From: Planctomycetaceae bacterium
GTDB lineage: Bacteria; Planctomycetota; Planctomycetia; Planctomycetales; Planctomycetaceae
Length of the DNA: 6,827 nucleotides
Direction: 5' to 3'
NCBI GenBank assembly: GCA_016765335.1
Contig: JAESQE010000498.1
Location: 1 to 6,827, forward strand
The notes under the pieces were generated by a model. It ran no database searches and was not told where the DNA came from. It saw nothing but the letters and a program-made list of their open reading frames with translations. Numbering within the stretch: position 1 is the stretch's first letter; every line of letters starts with the position of its first letter. Position numbers and translations under genes: made by a program. Below are positions 1 to 6,827 of the stretch, piece by piece.

Positions 1-2184
1 AACTTTCGATCTCAGCAAGAGATATTAGATTTTGTCAATTTTCTGTTTGGGCCTGAAATGGGAGATGACTACGACGATTTGCATGCTTTCGATATCGGGC
101 CTTATCCTCCGAAAAGGAAAACCGAATTTCTTTGGTCTAGTGATGAAGAAGCTCTCGGGGACAACGTTGAACAGACGCGGAAAATTGAAGCAGACTGGAT
201 TGCGAAACGCATTTCACAATTGTTAAGCGATCCGACCCCTCGAATTCGTCAAAAGAATCAGCAGACCGGTGAGTCAGAATTACGTCCCGTTCAACCGGGA
301 GATATTGTGATTCTGTTTCGGGCGTTTAGTAATTTGGGTGTGTATGAAGAGGCTCTTCGAAAAACAGGAGCAGAATATTACGTTGTGGGCGGGCGAGCTT
401 TTTTTGCTCAGCAAGAAATTTATGATTTTGTCAACTTGTGTAAATTTCTAGATGACGATACCGACGAAGTTTCCCTTGCAGGGATTTTGCGATCGCCAAT
501 GTTTTCGTGGACTGACGATTGTTTGATGTTGATGAGGCGAACCTATGAAACGCTTGCTCAATCAATTCTTTCAGATGAGATTCCTGTCGAATTGCCCGAA
601 CATCAGCAAACGCCGGTTGCGAACGCTCGGCGGGTTCTGAATCAATTACTTGCAATGCGGGCAGAGCTGGGGATTGGTCAACTGCTGAGGTATGCAGTAA
701 GTGAAACTGCTTATGATGCCTCGTTGTTGTGCGAATTTCTTGGCGAGCGAAAAGTTGCCAACTTGCAAAAACTGATCGAAATGGGAGACGAATTTGATCG
801 TGTTGGCTTACTCGGTTTAACCGAATTTGCGGATCGTTTGTTGGAATCAATTTCCGAAGAAGCTCGGGAAGAACTTGCAGCCACGCATCCTGAAACAGGA
901 AATGTTGTCCGTTTAATGACCGTGCATCAGTCGAAAGGGTTAGAGTTTCCGGTGGTGATTGTGGCTGATGTAAATCGTAGCCTCACTTCGAATACTGATC
1001 GTTCGGTTCTCAGTCCGGTATTAGGTCCGCTGGTGACATTGCCGATGATTCGTGGGGAAAAGGCGGAGAATCCGGCGATGCGTATGTATCGTTTTTATGA
1101 AAACAGTGCGGACGAACAGGAAGCAATTCGATTGTTTTATGTCGCGACAACTCGTGCTGCCGATCATTTGATTCTTTCTGCACCGTGGACTGGTGATACG
1201 AAAATGTCAGGGCCGTGGATGAAACTTCTGAATCAACGATTTCATCTTGAAACAGGCTTGCCCAAAGGGGACAGCCTGCTTGGTCAATCGCAAAGACCGG
1301 GGGTCGAAAGAAACCGAATTCCAGATATTGATGTTGTTACGAAACGACCAGAAGCTTCAGGTTCCGTTTCGCGTAAGCGGTCCGTCCGGTTGAGTGACTG
1401 GATGAATCATCTTGAGAAGACAACGTCGGAAGCTCCAGCTAAAATTGCGTTGCCGTTTCAGAGAGAATGTGCAGCCCGTGTCAGATTTTCGGTTTCCGAA
1501 ATTGAAGCAACTGACGAATCGCTATGCCTTATTGCAGGCGATGCAATAAACGGTGAGGATACAATAAGTAGCACAGCTCAAACAGAGACAACACAGGGGA
1601 AGTCGTTGCCTTTGGCTCAGGCGGAATTGCTTGGAGATTTGTTGCATGCAGCTGTCGAAGAAATGAATCCTCAGCAACCCGGCGATGCTTCTCAGATGAT
1701 TATCGCATTAAGTAAGCGATTCGATAAAGAGGTCTCTGAAAAACTACAGCAAACTGCGATCACCCGGTTGGATCACTTTATGAACTCTTCGGTTTTGCAG
1801 GAACTTGCAAATGCAAAACAATTATACCGTGAAGCCGAGTTTATGCTTCGGTTTGATTCAGGATCTCTCGAATCATCTGCAATTATTGCGGGGACGGTTG
1901 ATTGCCTGGTTCAGGATTCAGAAGATCGCTGGGGATTGATTGACTACAAAACAGGGGCGTTGCCAACCTCTGCTGAGGGTGTGATTGCCAAATATGGTTT
2001 GCAGATGACATTGTACGCGCTGGCAATTAAAGAACTAACTTCGGAATTTCCTCGTTCAATCCGAATTGTGCAATTATCAGAAACGCCTCGTGTTGTCGAT
2101 TTGGATCTGACACCCCTGCATATCGAGGCATTCACAAAAAGAATTACGACTGCGATTTCACATTTGCGTTCTGGAAATAACTAA
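1..2184 (+). CDS. addA: AddA-like UvrD/RecB-family helicase-nuclease, C-terminal part (5' truncated)
   Basis: The frame is open from base 1, so the gene enters from upstream; the ATG at 58 is internal, because the 19 residues before it include NFRS, helicase motif IV. About 727 residues are visible. Walker A and motifs I-III lie outside the window; AddA is usually around 1,200 residues. Visible in order: motif IV (1-48); a 2B-type region with GDIVILFR near 298-321 and the GGRAFFAQQE segment; motif V, TVHQSKGLEFP (around 907-969); motif VI, RLFYVATTRA (1123-1170); then a linker and a C-terminal PD-(D/E)XK nuclease with His at 1645-1647, GTVD (Asp 1900-1902), DYK (Asp 1942-1944, Lys 1948-1950) and QMTLY (2002-2016). 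All expected nuclease residues are present, so it should be active. No four-cysteine iron-sulfur arrangement is seen, which argues against AddB. In the family, AddA works with AddB to unwind and resect double-strand breaks for RecA loading. RecB is the alternative name; a partner addB would be expected upstream. Confidence 0.9.
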   Translation, partial: NFRSQQEILDFVNFLFGPEMGDDYDDLHAFDIGPYPPKRKTEFLWSSDEEALGDNVEQTRKIEADWIAKRISQLLSDPTPRIRQKNQQTGESELRPVQPGDIVILFRAFSNLGVYEEALRKTGAEYYVVGGRAFFAQQEIYDFVNLCKFLDDDTDEVSLAGILRSPMFSWTDDCLMLMRRTYETLAQSILSDEIPVELPEHQQTPVANARRVLNQLLAMRAELGIGQLLRYAVSETAYDASLLCEFLGERKVANLQKLIEMGDEFDRVGLLGLTEFADRLLESISEEAREELAATHPETGNVVRLMTVHQSKGLEFPVVIVADVNRSLTSNTDRSVLSPVLGPLVTLPMIRGEKAENPAMRMYRFYENSADEQEAIRLFYVATTRAADHLILSAPWTGDTKMSGPWMKLLNQRFHLETGLPKGDSLLGQSQRPGVERNRIPDIDVVTKRPEASGSVSRKRSVRLSDWMNHLEKTTSEAPAKIALPFQRECAARVRFSVSEIEATDESLCLIAGDAINGEDTISSTAQTETTQGKSLPLAQAELLGDLLHAAVEEMNPQQPGDASQMIIALSKRFDKEVSEKLQQTAITRLDHFMNSSVLQELANAKQLYREAEFMLRFDSGSLESSAIIAGTVDCLVQDSEDRWGLIDYKTGALPTSAEGVIAKYGLQMTLYALAIKELTSEFPRSIRIVQLSETPRVVDLDLTPLHIEAFTKRITTAISHLRSGNN

Positions 2185-2276
2185 ATACGAGCATTGATGA
2201 CTGGGTTTCGAACCTTCATCCGGACTACTACACTGGACATAAAATGAGAATCTTTAATAATTGAATTCCAGAGCTT

Positions 2277-2339
2277 CTTAAAAACCCTCTCTAACTCCCC
2301 TTGGTAAGGGGGAGAACAATTTTCAGAGGTTCCTTTAAG
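2277..2339. repeat. Long nested hairpin (CTCCCC/GGGGGAG core), possible terminator of the upstream gene
   Basis: The core stem is CTCCCCTT (2295-2302) with AAGGGGGAG (2306-2314), a 3-nt loop and one bulged G. Outside it, AACCCTCT (2283-2290) pairs with AGAGGTT (2325-2331) with one bulge, and CTTAAA (2277-2282) pairs perfectly with TTTAAG (2334-2339). The three nested stems give a structure of about 63 bases starting 92 bases after the helicase stop codon. AACAATTTT follows the core stem, so weak rho-independent termination on the plus strand is possible. The nested symmetry suits a dispersed intergenic repeat better than a simple terminator. Similar CCCTCTC...GGGGAG elements are common between genes in planctomycetes and some other phyla, but that is memory, not a search result. 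Confidence 0.55.
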
Positions 2340-2358
2340 TATGTTTTCCAATGTCCAA

Positions 2359-2488
2359 GTAGGATGGTGTGCTTGCACCCATCTTCATGTGCCTTGTGAT
2401 TCCACGATACTACAAAGATGGGTGAACCTGTCGGATTTGAAGTCCAATAATACGGACACCAATTCGCCGACAGAACCACCCATCCTAC
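2359..2488. repeat. REPIN-like inverted pair of GTAG-headed hairpins, family A
   Basis: Unit 1 (plus strand) is GTAG (2359-2362), then GATGGTG (2363-2369), a TGCTTG loop and CACCCATC (2376-2383), with one base missing from the left arm. Unit 2 (minus strand) is GTAG (complement of 2485-2488), then GATGGGTG (complement of 2477-2484), a 52-base loop, and CACCCATC (complement of 2417-2424); its 8-bp stem is perfect. The long loop of unit 2 holds a further hairpin, CTGTCGG (2428-2434) with CCGACAG (2467-2473), around GTCC/GGAC (2442-2445, 2454-2457). The two units face each other, and a 10-bp perfect inverted repeat (2376-2385 with 2415-2424) links their inner edges. GTAG followed by an imperfect hairpin in inverted pairs is the known layout of RAYT-associated REP elements. 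The element ends 28 bases before the methyltransferase start codon. Confidence 0.65.
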
Positions 2489-2516
2489 ATTACTCGAACG
2501 CTTATATTTCCTTTTT

Positions 2517-3707
2517 ATGATCCGGTTCAGCCGGCCAGGATATGATTCATTGAATGATTTAGAACTTTGGCAACTCTTGCGACGCTCACCTGATTTACTG
2601 GCAGAGATTAAATCTGCAACCGGATCAGATCTGCATATTCAAAAACAATTACGCAAGAAATATCCTGCTGATCTGGTTCGCCTGGGATTGGAACTTGTGT
2701 TGAACAGGTCGCGGGCACCGGCGAAGTTCTCTCGTGCAGATCAACTTTGGTTGACCAGGCAGGCTTTAGAACAGGCGACTTCTGAGCAGGTCGCGGCACA
2801 CAAAACCAAGCGATTTGCTGAATACGGTTCACCCGTTTGGGATTTGTGTTCTGGTATGGGGGGAGATGCGATTGCGTTGGCGCAAAATTGTCTGGTTCAT
2901 GCTTGTGATCTCGATGCGGTCATATTACAGCTCGCCTCGTGGAATGCGGAGGTTTATCAGGTGGCTGATAAAATCACTTTTCATCATCAGGATGTCAATC
3001 AACTCGATGTGACAGGGAAAGTGATTCATATCGATCCTGATCAGCGAGATGTAACCGGTCGCCGTCATTTACGATTGGAGCAGATTCAACCAGACTTGTC
3101 ACGTTTGCAACAAATGGTAGAAGATTGCAAAGCTGGTATGATTAAATTAAGTCCGGCAAGTAACTTTGGAGGTAAGTTTCCGGATTGTGAAGCGGAACTT
3201 TTGAGCTTACGGGGAGAGTGCAAAGCTGCAAATATTTGGTGTGGAGAACTTGCACAGCCAGGGCTTTGGCGGGCAACGGTTTTACCTTCGGGAGAAACGA
3301 TTGCAGGAGACCCACTTTCTGCCTGGCCTGAAATGGGATCGATACAAAGTTATTTTTATGATCCAGATCCATCCTTGGTTCGCTCGGGGCTGGTCAATTT
3401 GTTTGCTGAGCAAAACTCAATAGCTCGTCTGGATGACGCCGAGGAATATTTGACTTGTGATGAACTGATTGAATCTCCCTTTGTCACCGGATTTCAAGTG
3501 GTCGATGTGTTGAATCGTAACGAGAGACAGCTCCGGAAATATTTGCGAGAACATAATATCGGAACTGTTGAGATTAAGTGCAGGCACGTTCCAGTTGATA
3601 TTGAAAAGCTACGGAGATCACTTCCCTTGAAAGGCGAGAAATCGATCACGCTGGTTTACGCTCGCGTGGCTGGGAAGACTCAAGTTGTCATTTGCCAACG
3701 GGTTTGA
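2517..3707 (+). CDS. Class I SAM-dependent methyltransferase with C-terminal THUMP-like domain
   Basis: This 396-residue protein has three parts. Residues 1-100 are a mostly helical N-terminal region with the family pattern of LRRSPDLL, RKKYPADL, AKFSRADQLWLT and AAHKTKRF. Residues about 101-290 are a Rossmann methyltransferase domain: motif I DLCSGMGGD (109-117), acidic ACDLD (129-133) likely for the SAM ribose, HIDPDQR (171-177), IKLSPA (209-214) and YDPDPSLVRSGLV (281-293). Residues about 322-396 form a THUMP-like domain with GFQVVDVLNRNERQLRKYL and VEIKCRHVPVD. THUMP-type domains usually bind RNA, so an RNA substrate (tRNA or rRNA) is the likeliest inference; members are uncharacterised as far as I know. 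The ATG at 2517 is the only plausible start: no upstream in-frame ATG, GTG or TTG was found back to about 2460. No Shine-Dalgarno sequence precedes it, only a pyrimidine-rich stretch. It stands alone, closed by the terminator at 3788-3824. Confidence 0.93.
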   Translation: MIRFSRPGYDSLNDLELWQLLRRSPDLLAEIKSATGSDLHIQKQLRKKYPADLVRLGLELVLNRSRAPAKFSRADQLWLTRQALEQATSEQVAAHKTKRFAEYGSPVWDLCSGMGGDAIALAQNCLVHACDLDAVILQLASWNAEVYQVADKITFHHQDVNQLDVTGKVIHIDPDQRDVTGRRHLRLEQIQPDLSRLQQMVEDCKAGMIKLSPASNFGGKFPDCEAELLSLRGECKAANIWCGELAQPGLWRATVLPSGETIAGDPLSAWPEMGSIQSYFYDPDPSLVRSGLVNLFAEQNSIARLDDAEEYLTCDELIESPFVTGFQVVDVLNRNERQLRKYLREHNIGTVEIKCRHVPVDIEKLRRSLPLKGEKSITLVYARVAGKTQVVICQRV

Positions 3708-3787
3708 TACGCATTCGCGTATTTGCTTGCGAGTTGAATCGTGTCTGTTTCTTGCAGTGAAAACATCTCTGGTTTGTGCTTAAACGC

Positions 3788-3824
3788 AAACATCCCGGCC
3801 TCTTGAAGGCCGGGATGTTTTTTT
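3788..3824 (+). terminator. Strong rho-independent terminator after the methyltransferase gene
   Basis: CATCCCGGCCT (3791-3801) pairs perfectly with AGGCCGGGATG (3807-3817) over a 5-nt loop, extended by AAA/TTT at the base and followed by seven T (3818-3824). It lies 80 bases after the methyltransferase stop. Read on the minus strand, the same stem is followed only by TTTGCGTTT, so it could act as a weaker back-stop for the convergent gene ending at 3916. A smaller hairpin, ATACGC/GCGTAT around ATTC (3707-3722), overlaps the stop codon region. Confidence 0.92.
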
Positions 3825-3859
3825 GATTGCTCGTACCAATCCCAATTAAAACTAGCGAG

Positions 3860-3895
3860 AAGTCATCGTTCGTGGCCTTGTGCTGACAAGGACTT
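3860..3895. other. Stem-loop in the convergent spacer
   Basis: CCTTGT (3876-3881) and ACAAGG (3886-3891) form a perfect 6-bp stem over GCTG. An outer AAGTC (3860-3864) can pair with GACTT (3891-3895) if the shared G is given to the outer stem, leaving a bulge of about 12 bases on the left. It sits 20 bases beyond the stop of the minus-strand gene but has no T-run on that strand, so it is not a standard terminator. It may be mRNA 3'-end structure or part of a repeat. Confidence 0.35.
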
Positions 3896-3915
3896 ACCGA
3901 ATGCGTATCAGCAGA

Positions 3916-4419
3916 TTACTGAACTCCTTGGCGGAACTGGAATCCATCGACAGGAGTCAGAGTTTCGATTGCCTCATTTCGTGGGTCAAGTGAGAACGGA
4001 AAGGCATAGGTCATGACCATTCCAGAATTCAGTTCTGAAATAACTAAACCATGTGTGGCTGGTTGTTTTCTCGCACCTCGGGCTGAAATATTGAGTCTGG
4101 CGGAAGTCACGACGAAACGCGGTTTTGCATCGGGGCTCAGCTTGAAGTCATTCATGATATTTCTGGCGTAAAATTGGTTAAATTTTCCAGTCTGAGCATT
4201 TAATGCAGCCCCGTACAGGCGACCGGTTAAGAAATCCAGAACAAAAATGGCATCCCCTGTTGTCACGCCCGTGTTAACAGTGACCACAGCAAACTTTGAG
4301 CCGCCAGCATCTCGGTCGGTATCTGCAAATGCCATTTCGTGTGGCCAGAAATAGGAAACCATCAGGCCCCCTAAAACTCCGCACGTGAACCAGACCATTC
4401 TTGTGTTCTTTGTAGCCAT
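3916..4419 (-). CDS. Small secreted or membrane-anchored protein of unknown function (planctomycete-type)
   Basis: The 167-residue protein opens with a short basic segment (MATKNTR) and a hydrophobic stretch at about residues 8-24, followed by WPHEMAFADTD. It reads as a signal peptide with a possible cleavage after AFA (residue 32), or as an N-terminal anchor. The mature part has no catalytic motif I recognise. It reads like a beta-rich domain with the notable segments AIFVLDFLTGRLYGAALN, GKFNQFYARN, and near the C-terminus MVMTYAFPF and GFQFRQG. I recall similar short conserved proteins (FVLDFLTGRL, YAFPF) from planctomycetes, with no assigned function. The start is well supported: AGGAG (complement of 4430-4434) lies 10 bases before the ATG. 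It is convergent with the methyltransferase gene and divergent from the oxidoreductase gene, so it is probably monocistronic. Export to the periplasm or membrane is inferred. Confidence 0.85.
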   Translation of the reverse strand: MATKNTRMVWFTCGVLGGLMVSYFWPHEMAFADTDRDAGGSKFAVVTVNTGVTTGDAIFVLDFLTGRLYGAALNAQTGKFNQFYARNIMNDFKLSPDAKPRFVVTSARLNISARGARKQPATHGLVISELNSGMVMTYAFPFSLDPRNEAIETLTPVDGFQFRQGVQ

Positions 4420-4769
4420 CTTTTTTATGCTCCTGCGGGGTGAATTTCGATCCTCTGGAAAATTAGCTTTCTCTAAGCCAGTGTTATATCAACAGATATT
4501 GTACGTGATATTATGTCAAGAGGCTAGTGCCTAATCAAGGCCATTAATGCAGCTCGCCAGTGCGGAATTGCTTTTAGCAGGTAAGTGATTCGAGTGTGCC
4601 CAGACTTCATGTGCAGTAATCTCAACCATGTTTACCTAAAGTGAAATGTTCTGGTTGGAATCGATCCCGTTACGCTTGAGATCATTTTCAGGGGGAGATA
4701 TCCTACTGATGACTATTGCTGAAACTATAAATTTTCTGGAGCTGCCTTAACAGAGGTTGAGAGATAACT
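4420..4769. other. Divergent intergenic region, no supportable gene
   Basis: These 350 bases separate two divergent genes and must hold both promoters. On the minus strand there is a perfect TTGACA (complement of 4514-4519), but no good -10 at 16-18 bases; TACAAT (complement of 4498-4503) lies only 10 bases away, so no promoter is called. Beside it are a direct repeat GATATT (4495-4500 and 4507-4512, 12-base period) and a small dyad AGGC-N4-GCCT (4521-4532), which could be regulator sites. The plus-strand candidate promoter is listed separately. A 13-codon frame at 4709-4750 is discussed in the findings. Confidence 0.6.
4676..4704 (+). promoter_or_regulatory. Candidate sigma70-type promoter for the oxidoreductase gene
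   Basis: TTGAGA (4676-4681, five of six matches to TTGACA), a 17-base spacer, then TATCCT (4699-4704, four of six matches to TATAAT). Transcription would begin near 4711, giving a leader of about 60 bases before the ATG at 4770. The match is moderate and rests on sequence alone. Confidence 0.3.
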
Positions 4770-5969
<1,200 letters not shown>

Positions 5970-6002
5970 TTTTTGATAATTTCAGCACGATTGCCCAATA
6001 CA

Positions 6003-6054
6003 AACCAGGACTTCCCATGAAATCATTCAAAACGTTTTTGTGGGAGTTCTGGTT
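6003..6054 (+). terminator. Probable terminator-like hairpin after the oxidoreductase gene
   Basis: AACCAGGACTTCCCA (6003-6017) pairs with TGGGAGTTCTGGTT (6041-6054) with one bulged base and one G-T pair; the loop is 23 bases. It starts 33 bases after the stop codon and is followed by GTTTGGTTT, a broken T-tract. The position is right for ending this transcript, but the long loop and interrupted T-run make it weaker than the other terminators in the window. Confidence 0.45.
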
Positions 6055-6423
6055 GTTTGGTTTAAAGCAGGCTTCAGCATCCCTGTTCGGTGGATTTCTG
6101 CTGGCGATGATACTGTTGAGAAAGCGGTGTAGACATCTGAGGTTTTTACGTAACCCAGCAATACGGTGTCCACTTTGAAAAGATGCCGGAGAAGATGCCG
6201 GGTGCGATGCTCGCATCACGAAGCAGGGTGAGCATGTTCGATTGGAGTGGGATGCACTATTCATGTTTATCCCAACTTCTTGGTCAATTCCTCGGGTTGC
6301 TGCGCAACACAGACAACCCTGGTATTTTTGGGCAGCCTGTCTAATGTCTGGGGTGGTAACGCAATAACAAAAAACAGGCGACCTGAAGACAGCATTGCAG
6401 GTACTGCTTACGAATGGAAGCTG

Positions 6424-6507
6424 TGTAGGCCGAAACAAGTTTTTACGATGTTCCGGCATGAAGACTAAACAACTGCCTGAACTTCGCTGTGCTTGTTTCG
6501 GCCTACA
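6424..6507. repeat. REPIN-like inverted pair of GTAG-headed hairpins, family B
   Basis: The outer arms TGTAGGCCGAAACAAG (6424-6439) and its exact complement (6492-6507) form a perfect 16-bp inverted repeat. Each arm begins a smaller hairpin unit. Unit 1 (plus): GTAG (6425-6428), GCCGAAAC (6429-6436), 13-base loop, GTTCCGGC (6450-6457), 7 of 8 pairs. Unit 2 (minus): GTAG (complement of 6503-6506), GCCGAAAC (complement of 6495-6502), 12-base loop, GTTCAGGC (complement of 6475-6482), 6 of 8 pairs. The units face each other with a 17-base gap. The architecture matches REP doublets (REPIN/BIME) and parallels the element at 2359-2488, though the stem sequences differ. Confidence 0.7.
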
Positions 6508-6593
6508 GTCTGATTTATGATCAAGGCGAACCGGGCTGTGATGGCCCTGGTGGCTTGCACGAATGCTTCGAGAGTCTGTTGGAATCGAACAAG

Positions 6594-6628
6594 AAAAAAA
6601 GCCCGGCATTGGTGCCGGGCTTTTTTTT
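6594..6628 (-). terminator. Symmetrical intrinsic terminator for the minus-strand gene
   Basis: GCCCGGCA (6601-6608) pairs perfectly with TGCCGGGC (6613-6620) over a TTGG loop, with seven A on the left (6594-6600) and eight T on the right (6621-6628). On the minus strand the A run becomes the U tract, 41 bases after the stop codon of the gene at 6662-6827. The structure works in both directions, so it would also stop plus-strand read-through from the 5970-6593 region. Confidence 0.93.
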
Positions 6629-6661
6629 AATGTCATTTCTCCAGAGCAGTCGTATTCGCGA

Positions 6662-6827
6662 TTACTCCTTGGTTGTTTCTTCCGAAGAATCCGATTCTTC
6701 CTCAGCAATAGGAGTTTCCTCAGTAGCAGGAGCTTCCTCGGCAGCAGGAGTTTCAGGAGCAAGCGATCGTGGACGCCTCTGAGGGGCTGCACCCTGAGTG
6801 CGTCCACAACGAGCAGGTCTTGACCTG
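6662..6827 (-). CDS. C-terminal end of an unidentified protein with an acidic repeat tail (partial)
   Basis: Only the last 54 residues are visible; the gene continues beyond the window edge. The sequence starts basic (RSRPARCGRTQG, then PQRRPRS) and turns into an acidic, low-complexity tail with PAAEEAPATEE and ending EESDSSEETTKE before TAA. This frame is preferred over the overlapping minus-strand frame, which reads as runs of Leu, Arg and Lys, because it ends 41 bases before a perfect terminator and has the Ala/Glu/Pro composition of a disordered tail. A basic segment followed by an acidic tail is common in planctomycete ribosomal and nucleic-acid-binding proteins, but nothing here identifies the protein. 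The tail contains three 6-codon repeats. Confidence 0.7.
   Translation of the reverse strand, partial: RSRPARCGRTQGAAPQRRPRSLAPETPAAEEAPATEETPIAEEESDSSEETTKE
6698..6751 (-). repeat. Three 18-base in-frame tandem repeats
   Basis: Read on the minus strand, three consecutive 6-codon units encode TPAAEE (6734-6751), APATEE (6716-6733) and TPIAEE (6698-6715). The units differ by a few bases, so this is an imperfect minisatellite that keeps the reading frame and lengthens the acidic tail. Confidence 0.75.

Larger units (their letters stand above)
5970..6593. other. Non-coding stretch with hairpins and repeats
   Basis: I find no reading frame here with protein-like character, a ribosome site or a recognisable domain. 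Beyond the two elements listed separately, it holds a 10-base direct repeat AAGATGCCGG (6180-6189 and 6192-6201), a short hairpin GTTGC/GCAAC over TGC (6296-6308) inside a wider GGGTTG/CAACCC pair (6294-6299, 6314-6319), and a TGGGAT/ATCCCA pair (6248-6253, 6269-6274). The density of small dyads suggests decayed or repeat-derived DNA, or an unrecognised structured RNA. Confidence 0.5.

Noticed and set aside
431..850. A 139-codon minus-strand frame inside the helicase gene
   Set aside because: Antisense shadow of well-conserved helicase coding sequence, with no protein-like features.
2185..2516. tRNA or CRISPR array in the repeat-rich spacer
   Set aside because: The stems do not form a cloverleaf and the repeats are inverted pairs, not regularly spaced direct repeats.
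4514..4519. TTGACA as part of a full minus-strand sigma70 promoter
   Set aside because: The hexamer is perfect, but no acceptable -10 lies 16-18 bases downstream, so only the motif is noted.
6146..6235. A 29-codon minus-strand frame beginning MLTLLRDASIAPG
   Set aside because: No ribosome site, and much of it is the AAGATGCCGG direct repeat translated. The wording felt familiar from planctomycete genomes, but I cannot confirm it; at best it marks a dispersed repeat.
6247..6468. A 73-codon plus-strand frame before the terminator
   Set aside because: It runs through the first unit of the family B repeat and has no ribosome site or recognisable domain.
6489..6823. Plus-strand frames of 97 and 86 codons over the window end
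   Set aside because: They cross the symmetrical terminator, and their Ser/Gly/Ala-rich translation is the antisense of the acidic repeat tail.

Overview
The window looks like an ordinary chromosomal stretch of a Planctomycetota bacterium (Planctomycetales type, moderate GC). This assignment is an inference from protein style: the small secreted protein at 3916-4419 and the oxidoreductase at 4770-5969 resemble families I associate with planctomycetes. No rRNA or other marker gene is present to confirm it.

Layout: (1) 1-2184, plus strand: the C-terminal part of an AddA-like UvrD/RecB-family helicase-nuclease whose 5' end lies outside the window. (2) 2185-2516: a spacer packed with two structured repeats, a long CTCCCC/GGGGGAG hairpin and an inverted pair of GTAG-headed hairpins. 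(3) 2517-3707, plus: a class I SAM-dependent methyltransferase with a C-terminal THUMP-like domain, followed by a strong intrinsic terminator (3788-3824). (4) 3916-4419, minus: a small secreted or membrane-anchored protein of unknown function, convergent with the methyltransferase. (5) 4420-4769: a divergent intergenic region with a candidate promoter for the next gene. (6) 4770-5969, plus: a cytosolic Gfo/Idh/MocA-family NAD(P)-dependent oxidoreductase. (7) 5970-6593: over 600 bases with no supportable gene but with a terminator-like hairpin and a second, sequence-distinct inverted pair of GTAG-headed hairpins. (8) 6594-6628: a symmetrical intrinsic terminator serving the minus-strand gene at 6662-6827, of which only the acidic, repeat-bearing C-terminus is in the window.

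The genes do not form a pathway. Each appears to be its own transcription unit, separated by terminators or repeat-filled spacers. The roles represented are DNA break repair (AddA-like), a probable nucleic-acid methyltransferase, an unknown exported protein and a sugar/polyol-type oxidoreductase.

The most interesting signal is non-coding. Two different repeat families (2359-2488 and 6424-6507) share one architecture: GTAG, then a hairpin, with two units facing each other in inverted orientation. This matches the form of REP/REPIN elements mobilised by REP-associated tyrosine transposases (RAYTs). No RAYT gene is in the window. I see no convincing new defence, CRISPR or biosynthetic system here.
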